Positions 25,119 to 32,105 of a stretch of 32,105 nucleotides of DNA are shown here, piece by piece (positions within the stretch are counted from its first letter, which is position 1; every line of letters begins with the position of its first letter). Source of the stretch: Bacilli bacterium (lineage in GTDB: Bacteria; Bacillota_I; Bacilli_A; RFN20; UBA1709); assembly GCA_028693955.1 (NCBI GenBank), contig JAQUUH010000010.1, forward strand, positions 1-32,105, written 5' to 3'. Made by a program: the position numbers and the translations under genes. The notes under the pieces were generated by a model. The model had not been told where the DNA came from. It saw only the letters and a list, made by a program, of their open reading frames with translations, and ran no database searches.

Positions 25119-25142
25119 CTTTCTTTTTTTATAAAATTTAAA

Positions 25143-25219
25143 TGGTGGACCATGAGGGATTCGAACCCGCGACCCACTGATTAAGAGTCAGTTGCTCTAC
25201 CAAGCTGAGCTAATGGTCC
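25143..25219 (-). tRNA. tRNA-Lys, anticodon CTT, CCA end encoded
   Basis: The cloverleaf folds fully: acceptor GGACCAT/ATGGTCC, D arm GCTC/GAGC, anticodon arm ACTGA/TCAGT with loop CTCTTAA, T loop TTCGAAT. The anticodon CTT reads AAG lysine codons. CCA is encoded at the 3' end, common in Firmicutes and Mollicutes. One oddity: the T stem GCGGG/CCCTC has a C-U mismatch at pair 50-64, where the usual tRNA-Lys has CCCGC. The promoter and terminator are both visible. Confidence 0.95.
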
Positions 25220-25238
25220 AAATAAACTGCGCCTTATT

Positions 25239-25267
25239 ATATTATCGCAATTTATCAATTTTTTCAA
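25239..25267 (-). promoter_or_regulatory. Promoter of tRNA-Lys
   Basis: TTGAAA, 17-base spacer, TAATAT, with a GC-rich GGCGC stretch after it resembling a stringent discriminator. The -10 box ends about 20 bases before the tRNA. Confidence 0.7.
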
Positions 25268-25275
25268 TAACTTTA

Positions 25276-26196
25276 TTAGTTTTTTAAGTATTTATTAATA
25301 CTATCACTTATTTTCTCTTCATATGCTTTACTATCAACCCTGTAGGCTAATGTATGTGCTGCTTTATCAATAATCAATATATCTTTAGAAGAAGGACAAA
25401 TATTGTAAAGTTCATAAGCAAATTTTACAGGAACAAATGTATCATCATTCCCATGAATAAACAACATTGGATATCTTGAATTTTTTACATGATCTATTGG
25501 GTCACATTCTTTTAAATAAAAACCCATTTTCATTTTACAAAACAAAGATACAAGAGGATAAAGTATCCATGCTGGTATAAATATTTCTTGTTTCATCTTA
25601 TAGAAAAACTCTTCTTGTGCTGAAGCAAACCCGCAATCTTCAACAATTAGTGATAGATTTTGTAACTTCAAATCTGATATAGACATAATTGTTGCAGACC
25701 CCATAGAAAAACCATGCAAAATTATCTTACTATCACCTTTAAGATTTAAATAATTTATCCAGCCAAGCAAGTCTTTACTATCTACAGCTCCCATCCCAAT
25801 ATATTTACCTTCACTTAATCCATGTGCTCTTAAGTCTATAAGAAGCACATCACAACTAAATTTTTCATAATACATTTGAGCAAGCTCTAGCATCCTGTTA
25901 CTATTTGATCTATATCCATGTACTAAAATTACTGTTTTGTTATTATACGGTCTATTTTTTATATATCTAGCGCAAAGTTTTAAGCCATCAAAAGAAGCAA
26001 TACTAACATTTTCTATTTCTTGCTTATCTAACCATTTAATTGTTTTTTCATAGTTATTTATTTTAAATCTTGCCCTTAAATATTCTTCATCAAAATATTT
26101 TCTTCTCTTTCTAACATAAAAAACTTTCATAAAAACAAAATAACTAAGCAATATTATGATTATGACTATAGCAAAAAATATAATTATATACTCCAT
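25276..26196 (-). CDS. Membrane-anchored alpha/beta hydrolase
   Basis: About 306 residues. An N-terminal membrane helix (about 3-25) is followed by a basic stretch and then an alpha/beta hydrolase fold. HGYRSN forms the oxyanion region, the nucleophile elbow is GFSMG (Ser), the acid lies in HGNDDTFVP and the histidine in AAHTLAY, so the triad is complete. It resembles the YqkD/BAAT-like 'serine aminopeptidase' hydrolases; the substrate is unknown. The catalytic domain probably faces the cytoplasm or membrane surface, but orientation is not fixed. A GTG at 26205 is in frame, but ATG at 26196 has GGGGTGA at proper spacing, so I chose it. A single-gene unit follows the RDD operon terminator. Confidence 0.85.
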   Translation of the reverse strand: MEYIIIFFAIVIIIILLSYFVFMKVFYVRKRRKYFDEEYLRARFKINNYEKTIKWLDKQEIENVSIASFDGLKLCARYIKNRPYNNKTVILVHGYRSNSNRMLELAQMYYEKFSCDVLLIDLRAHGLSEGKYIGMGAVDSKDLLGWINYLNLKGDSKIILHGFSMGSATIMSISDLKLQNLSLIVEDCGFASAQEEFFYKMKQEIFIPAWILYPLVSLFCKMKMGFYLKECDPIDHVKNSRYPMLFIHGNDDTFVPVKFAYELYNICPSSKDILIIDKAAHTLAYRVDSKAYEEKISDSINKYLKN

Positions 26197-26235
26197 AAAA
26201 TTCACCCCAGATAGTCATATAATAGCATAAATTAG

Positions 26236-26268
26236 TTAAAAAAAAGTATTGTTTTAATCACAATACTT
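26236..26268 (-). terminator. Terminator of the yhfT-thioesterase-mtnN-RDD operon
   Basis: A 9-bp perfect stem AAGTATTGT/ACAATACTT with a 7-base loop is followed by a run of eight T on the minus strand, 22 bases after the RDD stop. Confidence 0.88.
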
Positions 26269-26289
26269 AAAATAAATTATCTAGTATCC

Positions 26290-26895
26290 TTATCTTTCTA
26301 TACGTACATCAACTGGTTTATTTTCCTCATCAGTTATTTTATTTTCTTCCTTTTTAGCAAATTCAACCAATATTTCTTCGTCTTCAACAACTACGGTATT
26401 AACTAGAAGATCATGAATTGCTTGATGGTATTGGTTAACAAGTGAGAACAAAAGAGATATTGCAAATGGAATAAAAACTGCAAATAAAGAGAAAACATAC
26501 TCTACTCCCCATATTCCAATAATAAATCTTGTGAAAATTTTCAAATTTGTTAACTTAGAACCATTTTTATTGACTACTTTTATTTTTAATAGTTTTTTTC
26601 CTAATGTTTTTCCGTTTTTAAAATACATTGGAACAAAAAAGTAAACAAGTAAACCTGCAACAAGACCAGATATTGCATTTATTAAATATCCAAATCTCAA
26701 TGTTGATTCTTCAACATTATATATTGCCTCCATTTTATCTGGCCCCAAAATTAATTCTAATAAAGGTCTAACTCCCATATTCAACAACAATATCAACCCT
26801 ATAAAAATTGCAACGTCAATTAGAAACGCTAAAGTCCTAGGTCCCCATCCAGCAACCACAAACCTATATTTTTTGTTTTCAACACTATTATCCAT
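26290..26895 (-). CDS. RDD-family membrane protein (copy 2)
   Basis: About 201 residues. The N-terminal WGPRTLAFLIDVAIF holds the Arg...Asp pair of the family. Then come an outer loop, helix 2, FKNGKTLGKKLLKIKVVN, TRFIIGIWGVEYVFS and AIHDLLVNTVVV, and an acidic tail. It is clearly paralogous to the protein at 17402-18133 (shared FKNGxTLGKKL, RFIIGI and HDL blocks). Function is unknown; RDD proteins have been linked to ion transport in some bacteria. The first in-frame ATG (26901) touches the AAGGAGA site, so the second ATG (26895), eight bases from it, is the better start. It is the last gene of its operon, as is copy 1. Confidence 0.85.
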   Translation of the reverse strand: MDNSVENKKYRFVVAGWGPRTLAFLIDVAIFIGLILLLNMGVRPLLELILGPDKMEAIYNVEESTLRFGYLINAISGLVAGLLVYFFVPMYFKNGKTLGKKLLKIKVVNKNGSKLTNLKIFTRFIIGIWGVEYVFSLFAVFIPFAISLLFSLVNQYHQAIHDLLVNTVVVEDEEILVEFAKKEENKITDEENKPVDVRIER

Positions 26896-26910
26896 TGTCA
26901 TTCTCCTTAT

Positions 26911-27609
26911 TTATAAAACATTTACTAATTCAAATAGTATTCTAGTGATTTTTTCACTAGAAACTTTAACACTATCTTCAAAAGATAGTACTTGATTGTC
27001 TTGACCTATAATATCACTTATAGTCCTTAAAACTAAACACTTTGTATTAAACATAAAGCATACTTGTGCTATTGCTGCACTCTCCATATCTACTGCCCCT
27101 ATTTTAATATCAAAAAAATATTTACTAATTAAACTATCTATTAAATCTCTTTTTGTAGTAAAAGAATCATTTGATATAATAGTTCCAACAAAGTAAGGAT
27201 AATTTAATTTTTCACATACTTCAATAGTTTTTTCAATTAATTTTGCATCTGGAGAAAAACTTTTAGGGCATTTAGCCATTTGTCCATATGAATAACCAAA
27301 TGCCATTAAATCTACATCACCATATACTTCACTTGTTGAAATGAAAATATCTAATGGCTTCATTTCTTTATTGATTCCTCCACATGTTCCAACATTAATT
27401 ACTTGGTCTACTTTGTAATTTGAAAGTAACAATGTTGCTGTAATTGCAGAAGCAACTTTGCCAATTCCCGATTTTACAAGAACTATTGGAATATTATTTA
27501 GTTTCCCTTCAAAAAACACAAAATGTTCTACAGCATTTACTTTTTGTATAATCATTTGTTCTTTTATTTTGGCTATTTCTTCATCCATAGCTCCAATTAT
27601 ACCAATCAT
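26911..27609 (-). CDS. mtnN: 5'-methylthioadenosine / S-adenosylhomocysteine nucleosidase
   Basis: 232 residues, standard length. It cleaves adenine from methylthioadenosine and S-adenosylhomocysteine in the cytoplasm, recycling methylation by-products. The catalytic set is visible: Glu in GAMDEEI, the phosphorylase-fold GTCGG, the substrate-binding VDMES with its Glu, and the catalytic Asp in RTISD. ATAGGAGG precedes the ATG. It lies two bases after the thioesterase stop in a four-gene run, so co-transcription is nearly certain. The identification is secure; why it travels with a thioesterase is unclear. Confidence 0.96.
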   Translation of the reverse strand: MIGIIGAMDEEIAKIKEQMIIQKVNAVEHFVFFEGKLNNIPIVLVKSGIGKVASAITATLLLSNYKVDQVINVGTCGGINKEMKPLDIFISTSEVYGDVDLMAFGYSYGQMAKCPKSFSPDAKLIEKTIEVCEKLNYPYFVGTIISNDSFTTKRDLIDSLISKYFFDIKIGAVDMESAAIAQVCFMFNTKCLVLRTISDIIGQDNQVLSFEDSVKVSSEKITRILFELVNVL

Positions 27610-27611
27610 AA

Positions 27612-28343
27612 TTAACCTCCTATAAAATCTAACATTGCACTAAAACATATTTTATCATCAACGCTACCATGAATTTTAAGTTTATCATTCACTAATGACC
27701 ATTCAAGTTTTACTAATTCTCCAATTTTTATTTCCTTAACATAATTAATTTGTACTGACTTTGCAAAATGAGTTTTTAAAAATATTGGATCAATAATATT
27801 AAATATCCAATCAAAATACTTAGTATTATTAACATGCTGATTTAAGTCAATATCACAATATACACTCTTATAATATGTTTGTTTATCTAAATTATCCATA
27901 TTTAATGATGCAGGTAAAGTCAATGGAATTAAAGCATTTTCATCTGTTTTAAAATAGTTGATTTTGCCTTCGGGAGCAAGTATTACTTGGTGAGTTTTTA
28001 CATCTATTATACTCCACAATTCTACTGCTTTACCTATTTCTATACCTTCTTCATCTTCAAATAATGTATAGCGTGGGTATATAAACTTTATTGGCGTACT
28101 AACCCAAGTTTTAACAGTTATTTGTTCTTCTGAAGATGGTATTCTAGCCATCTCAACTTTTGCTCTTGCAATAACCCAAGCCAAATTTGCTTTTATTAAC
28201 TCTGAATTATCGCTTTTAATTGTTGACATATGATGTGAACTAATCTCTTGTATAACATCTAGTATAGAAGAATATTTCCACCTATCATGCATATCAACAT
28301 CACTATTTTTTACATATATCTTTTCTACAAATACATTACTCAT
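27612..28343 (-). CDS. Acyl-ACP thioesterase (FatA/FatB family)
   Basis: 243 residues, the size of bacterial acyl-ACP thioesterases. Two hot-dog domains are visible: the first about 5-130 (DVDMHDRWKYSSILDVIQEISSHH), the second about 150-240. The second carries CDIDLNQHVNNTKYFDW, matching the catalytic Asp-Asn-His block of the plant FatB type (DLDVNQHVNNVKY). It releases free fatty acids from acyl carrier protein in the cytoplasm, setting chain length for lipids. TAGGAGGC precedes the ATG. It sits between the YhfT-like gene and mtnN. Confident family call; chain-length preference cannot be read. Confidence 0.92.
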   Translation of the reverse strand: MSNVFVEKIYVKNSDVDMHDRWKYSSILDVIQEISSHHMSTIKSDNSELIKANLAWVIARAKVEMARIPSSEEQITVKTWVSTPIKFIYPRYTLFEDEEGIEIGKAVELWSIIDVKTHQVILAPEGKINYFKTDENALIPLTLPASLNMDNLDKQTYYKSVYCDIDLNQHVNNTKYFDWIFNIIDPIFLKTHFAKSVQINYVKEIKIGELVKLEWSLVNDKLKIHGSVDDKICFSAMLDFIGG

Positions 28344-28357
28344 AACTTTGCCTCCTA

Positions 28358-29641
28358 CTAAATAAGTAAATTTAACATTTTAAGAACATTTATAACAAGA
28401 CCCATCAAAATAATTGAAGTTGGTCCTATTGCTATTTGTTGAACATATTTTTTTTGAGAGTTACGATTTATAAACCAAAAAGCAAACACCCATATAAATC
28501 CAACACCAGGGTAAATATTGTTAGCAACAAGCATTGAGCCAACAAGTAAAGAAAAATCTAAAACTACCATTGATGATACTCTCATATTTTCCCCCATAAC
28601 TCTCATCGATTGTCTTTTATCTAAAAAATTAGCAACGACTTTAAAACTTGTAGCTTCAAGATATGCAAAACATAACCCCAATATTATAGCAACAACCAAA
28701 CCCAAAGTGCCATTAATATAAGTAGCAAAATAACCAATCATTATCGAAAATCCATATCCTATGGGATTAAAAGCTCCACTTTCGCTTGAACTATTGAAAA
28801 CTTTTGGTATAACTGAAAGCGTTATAAATAGCATCACAAATCCTGCTTGTACTCCACTTCCAACCGATAAAAGAATTTGGGCCAATACATCTGTAGAAAC
28901 AATAAAATAATATGAACCTGCAGCTAAAATTCCACCCATTATTGTTAAAAACCATTTATTTTTTCTAATTATTTCAATATTATCTTTAAATTGTATTATT
29001 TGTTCATTATTAAATTCCACTTTTTTCTTATTTTTAATAGAAAGAAGTAAATATATTAAGGTCCCCACAAAAAAAGCAGTACCTACAGCAAGATTTGGTA
29101 AAAATCTCAATGTCAAAATATATATTAATAATGTTATAAAACACGCAGATAAAGATTTTTTAGGACCATGTTCAATTCCTATAGCCACAGCAGGAATAAG
29201 AGCAAAACACATTAATATTGGGCCAAAAATTCCGCCAAGTTGACTCATAAAATCTATTGTAAATATAGTTGGGAAATATTGCATAAATAAATCAAATATA
29301 ATACTTAATGATCCAGCAACGATTGCTCCTGTTAAACAGCTCAAAAAAGTCCCTTTAATAGTCTTTTCAAAATATAACCCGATAATATCACTAATAACAA
29401 AAATTATATAAAAAGATAGCAAATTAGTTGCAATAGAAATCGGCAACATTGCCCCTAAAATAAAAGGAACTCCAAGTTTTATTGCATGTTTATATAATTC
29501 TTTTCTATTTATATCATTATAACGATATTCTCCATATGAGGAACGTAATTGGTGATTAAAAATGGCAATCCCCCTATTGGCTAGAAAAGAAGAATAACCA
29601 CCAATAATAGTAAAGAAAAAAAGTTTAAGAAAATTAATCAC
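28358..29641 (-). CDS. yhfT: YhfT-like multi-spanning membrane protein
   Basis: 427 residues with about eleven to twelve hydrophobic segments and short loops. The opening GGYSSFLANRGIAIFNHQLRS, the middle FALIPAVAIGIEHGPKKSL and the closing MGENMRVSSMVVLDFSLLVGS resemble E. coli YhfT (for example LLAHRSAAVFHDGIRP and NIRNAMNMLMEVALLVGS). YhfT is an uncharacterised membrane protein of the yhfS-yhfZ cluster. The start is GTG, with AAAAGGATGAT upstream and no better ATG in frame. None of the other yhf genes is near. It heads a tight operon with the thioesterase, mtnN and an RDD protein. A transporter role is plausible but unproven. The family call is from recalled similarity. Confidence 0.7.
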   Translation of the reverse strand: MINFLKLFFFTIIGGYSSFLANRGIAIFNHQLRSSYGEYRYNDINRKELYKHAIKLGVPFILGAMLPISIATNLLSFYIIFVISDIIGLYFEKTIKGTFLSCLTGAIVAGSLSIIFDLFMQYFPTIFTIDFMSQLGGIFGPILMCFALIPAVAIGIEHGPKKSLSACFITLLIYILTLRFLPNLAVGTAFFVGTLIYLLLSIKNKKKVEFNNEQIIQFKDNIEIIRKNKWFLTIMGGILAAGSYYFIVSTDVLAQILLSVGSGVQAGFVMLFITLSVIPKVFNSSSESGAFNPIGYGFSIMIGYFATYINGTLGLVVAIILGLCFAYLEATSFKVVANFLDKRQSMRVMGENMRVSSMVVLDFSLLVGSMLVANNIYPGVGFIWVFAFWFINRNSQKKYVQQIAIGPTSIILMGLVINVLKMLNLLI

Positions 29642-29707
29642 TATTTAATCATCCTTTTAATATATTATTTTATCATATTAGCAAATAATAAACTATATGA
29701 TTTATAA

Positions 29708-31825
29708 CTAACTCCCGTATTCATCAAACAAATTCAAATCATCAATTCCAATATCAATATTTTTTTCATCAATTTTAATATCTAATTTTTTTATAGTATC
29801 ATATAAAATAACTGTACCCCATGAATCTATTTTACAATAAGCCAACAATGCTTTAATAAAATCATCATGCTCTTGTTTTTTTAACTTTTTTGAAGCATTT
29901 TTTCTTAATAATGTTTGATACACATCTAAAGCTACTCCACCATTATGAACTTGACCTTGTTTATAATCTAATGTTGATTGTAAATCATAACTTAATCCTT
30001 GATACCACGAATAAATTTTTTCATCTTTGATAATATTTGGTTGTGTAACCTTTAAAGAATTTCGACCATTAAAATCTTTTCTATACCACCAGCCATATTG
30101 AAAGAAATCCAATAAATCTACAATTCTTTCTACACTAATAGCACATAACTCACCAAACTGTGGATACTTTTCTCCCATTCTTTTAAATTGAGTTGTTTCA
30201 AAACTTTTGTTATAAACTATCAATGTAAATTTACCATTCTTATAATCCACATTTTCTTTTTCTAATTGGTTTTTAAATGTTAATAGTAGATCTTGTTCAG
30301 GATTTTTATAACCATCTTCAAAAGGATGCCCAATAAACTCATAATGAGAAATGCCTCCCCCTTTACCAATTACAAAATTGTGTTTATCTAAATCATAATT
30401 TTCTTCAACAACATGCATGGAATATTGACAACATATCTGTTCCCAAGGTCTTTGGTTTTCAACAAGAGGAATGGGATAAGAAAAAGTCTCAAAATCAAAA
30501 AATATTAATGGATAAATAGTATAATCTTTGTCAAGAAGTTCTTTTAAATATTTCTTTTCAATAAAATTTATACCACTATAATGGTTTTTTGCACATTCTA
30601 TTTGCATTCTAGCAATAGATTTATATTTTAAACCATCAGAATTTCTTTTTTTAATTAAAGGATATTTCTCTTGTACTATTTCATGAGGAATTTCGTTTAT
30701 TTTATAAACTCCATTTTCAATTAATCTTTGGGTTGTTGCATAATTTCCGCCATTTTTCATGTTATTAGTTAATGTAAATATATGATTATCATCTATTTTG
30801 GGATGACATATACTTTTCATTATACATCCCTGATTTTTACGACATTCATACATTAAATATGTTGGCGGTTCTTTTTTACTGTATGCTGCTTCTTCAACTT
30901 TTATTTTTAATTCTTCTAAATCCGGATAATCTCTATTACCTTTTTGGTTTACATACATCTTGTTTTCAAAATATTCCAAGAAAGTATATTCTTCTTTTTT
31001 TGATGAAAGGTAGACTTTGTCATATATAACAAATAATTTATCTAGATACTCTTTATCTATTGGATAAGACATTTCTTCTTTTTTAAGTTTAAAATTAGGA
31101 TTTAAACAAATAAAATTAAGACCTGAAATCTTTAAACCACAACTTTTATATACATCATATTGAAATGCCAAATCGTATAAATATTGCCTTTTTGGCTCTC
31201 CAACTACAACCATTACCTCTCCGTTATTTTTTTTAACTTTAGATCTATAAATTTTGTTAGTACCTTTTACTTCATATATTTGTAAACCAACTGGAGTTTT
31301 AATAGCAATATCCCATCTTGCTAAATATTTATCATTACTAACTTGTCCTTCTAAGATAATTTTAACTTTAGGATTATTTAATAATTTTTGGGTGTTATCT
31401 TCAATTTTTTTGGAAGAGGTCTCCTCAATCCCATCAACACTACCATCAACAGTATCTGCCCTATAGGCAATATCTTGAAAAAATTCAATAGCATACAATC
31501 TTGATAAATTGGAAACTTCTTGAAAGTTTTTCATTTCATTTATAAAATTCGTGACATAATCATCACTAGAACTCTTACTAATTTCTTTTTTTACTTCACT
31601 ATATAAATTAGGAAAACTTCTTATCAATTCATATATTGTATCAATATTCTCTTGTTTAATATCTTCATCATCAACTTCAATTTTTTCAAGAATGTCTTCA
31701 TCGTTTATATTACTTTCAACCATTGATTTAATGATTTTTAAAACTCCAGACTCATTACACATTAGATAGGCGAGCTTAGGACATTTTCTAATCGAATACA
31801 TTTTAATTGCTTCTTTATTTATCAT
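29708..31825 (-). CDS. DUF2779 protein: PD-(D/E)XK nuclease domain joined to a DEDD-type exonuclease domain
   Basis: 705 residues. The N-terminal half looks like a Cas4/RecB-type nuclease: an opening SIRKCPKLAYLM, a core with Asp172 (RWDIA) and Glu185-x-Lys187 (YEVKGT), and a later QYLYDLAFQYDVY resembling the QhxxY helix. Cys15 with Cys328, Cys334 and Cys340 could hold an iron-sulfur cluster as in Cas4 and AddB. The C-terminal half (about 440-690) has exonuclease-like motifs: Asp444-Phe-Glu446, YNKSFE at Asn539, and YCKID with Asp667. The Asp of motif II is replaced by Glu543. DUF2779 proteins occur in Mollicutes and elsewhere with no established role, with repair or defence as possible guesses. 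AGGAGG fits the ATG; it has its own promoter and is a single-gene unit. Confidence 0.82.
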   Translation of the reverse strand: MINKEAIKMYSIRKCPKLAYLMCNESGVLKIIKSMVESNINDEDILEKIEVDDEDIKQENIDTIYELIRSFPNLYSEVKKEISKSSSDDYVTNFINEMKNFQEVSNLSRLYAIEFFQDIAYRADTVDGSVDGIEETSSKKIEDNTQKLLNNPKVKIILEGQVSNDKYLARWDIAIKTPVGLQIYEVKGTNKIYRSKVKKNNGEVMVVVGEPKRQYLYDLAFQYDVYKSCGLKISGLNFICLNPNFKLKKEEMSYPIDKEYLDKLFVIYDKVYLSSKKEEYTFLEYFENKMYVNQKGNRDYPDLEELKIKVEEAAYSKKEPPTYLMYECRKNQGCIMKSICHPKIDDNHIFTLTNNMKNGGNYATTQRLIENGVYKINEIPHEIVQEKYPLIKKRNSDGLKYKSIARMQIECAKNHYSGINFIEKKYLKELLDKDYTIYPLIFFDFETFSYPIPLVENQRPWEQICCQYSMHVVEENYDLDKHNFVIGKGGGISHYEFIGHPFEDGYKNPEQDLLLTFKNQLEKENVDYKNGKFTLIVYNKSFETTQFKRMGEKYPQFGELCAISVERIVDLLDFFQYGWWYRKDFNGRNSLKVTQPNIIKDEKIYSWYQGLSYDLQSTLDYKQGQVHNGGVALDVYQTLLRKNASKKLKKQEHDDFIKALLAYCKIDSWGTVILYDTIKKLDIKIDEKNIDIGIDDLNLFDEYGS

Positions 31826-31845
31826 ATTCTTCGCCTCCTAATAAT

Positions 31846-31874
31846 ATTTTAGTTTTTTAAATACTTTTATTCAA
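31846..31874 (-). promoter_or_regulatory. Promoter of the DUF2779 gene
   Basis: TTGAAT, 17-base spacer, TAAAAT, ending about 20 bases before the ATG and just after the pduL-like terminator. Confidence 0.65.
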
Positions 31875-31880
31875 GTTAAT

Positions 31881-31908
31881 AAAAAAGAAGGCTTGTTAAA
31901 CCCTCCTT
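31881..31908 (-). terminator. Terminator of the pduL-like gene
   Basis: AAGGAGG pairs with CCTTCTT (one G-U pair) around a 10- to 12-base loop and is followed by a T-run on the minus strand, 10 bases after the stop. Confidence 0.75.
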
Positions 31909-31917
31909 TTAAAATAA

Positions 31918-32105
31918 TTACTTAACTATTTCTCCATATACTGTTCCAGAAAATGCACCAGCATTTGCCTCATCAGTATCAACATGCATTGCTAATGCAT
32001 AACTTGGACTAACCCTTACAACAACATCTCCCAAAATAAGACTTCTTTCTGGAGAATCTACTTTTACTTTCACTATATCTTTATCTTTTACTCCAAGTTC
32101 TTCTG
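31918..32105 (-). CDS. pduL: PduL-type phosphate acyltransferase, C-terminal part (5' end outside window)
   Basis: The last 61 residues of a frame running off the right edge. DVVVRVSPSYALAMHVDTDEANA matches the PduL ending, with the conserved metal-binding His of the H-x-DTDEAN block. PduL exchanges CoA for phosphate on acetyl- or propionyl-CoA. In an anaerobe with NifJ it would make acetyl-phosphate for ATP formation by acetate kinase. Only the end is visible, so it cannot be told whether an encapsulation peptide (microcompartment form) is present at the N-terminus. A terminator follows. Confidence 0.85.
   Translation of the reverse strand, partial: EELGVKDKDIVKVKVDSPERSLILGDVVVRVSPSYALAMHVDTDEANAGAFSGTVYGEIVK

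Noticed and set aside
29642-29707. Terminator between the DUF2779 gene and yhfT
   Set aside because: Only weak AT pairings and no stem followed by a U-tract could be found on the minus strand; the gap instead shows a TGA-TAAAAT extended -10 that may serve yhfT.
1-32105. Mycoplasma-type genetic code with TGA as tryptophan
   Set aside because: All large genes read through without internal TGA, tryptophans are TGG, and the Rex-like gene ends at a TGA.
1-32105. CRISPR arrays, insertion sequences or prophage genes
   Set aside because: I saw no regularly spaced repeats, transposase or integrase motifs, or phage structural genes.

Overview
The window is a compact, strongly AT-rich stretch of bacterial chromosome. 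It suggests an anaerobic, fermentative relative of the Mollicutes or deep-branching Bacilli. The grounds are the very low GC, classic Gram-positive Shine-Dalgarno sites, lipoprotein signal peptides with no outer-membrane genes, a full-length pyruvate:ferredoxin oxidoreductase, a PduL-type phosphotransacylase fragment, a YhfT-like membrane protein and a DUF2779 nuclease. All large genes read through with UGG as tryptophan, so the code is standard. Of the 29 confidently called stop codons, however, only one is TGA, and TAA follows it directly.

Layout. 1-3.6 kb (+): end of oppB, then oppC, oppD and oppF, an oligopeptide importer closed by a perfect bidirectional terminator. 3.7-9.9 kb (-): a Rex-like DNA-binding protein without an NAD domain, then galU, nifJ, a terminator hairpin, and a membrane-anchored divergent ApbE-like protein. 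9.9-10.4 kb (+): a lone HPr paralogue with Gly at position 15 but Ser46 kept (Crh-like), preceded by a perfect cre box and possibly a small ORF. 10.4-17.4 kb (-): an operon of ABC ATPase, two permeases, solute-binding lipoprotein, staphylococcal-nuclease-type lipoprotein and an OB-fold-like lipoprotein.

17.4-24.6 kb (-): sdpI-like gene, cysteine desulfidase, copA, csoR, nrnA, cysQ-like phosphatase and an RDD protein. A strong promoter and a CsoR operator precede copA. CopA carries an in-frame C-terminal CopZ-like domain that has its own strong internal ribosome site. 24.6-25.3 kb holds tRNA-Lys(CTT) and otherwise little. 25.3-31.8 kb (-): a DUF2779 nuclease, a yhfT/acyl-ACP thioesterase/mtnN/RDD operon, and an alpha/beta hydrolase. 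The window ends in the 3' part of a pduL-like gene (-).

Working together: the 10.4-17.2 kb operon looks like a surface system that cuts nucleic acids and imports a product. The next operon encodes NrnA and a CysQ-like phosphatase, which could finish short oligonucleotides and pAp inside the cell. NifJ and PduL fit pyruvate to acetyl-CoA to acetyl-phosphate fermentation, with a Rex-derived protein leading the nifJ operon. The Crh-like protein with its cre box, and a cre-like site before the ABC operon, suggest catabolite control by a CcpA-type regulator encoded elsewhere. I see no CRISPR array, prophage, insertion sequence or replication origin.
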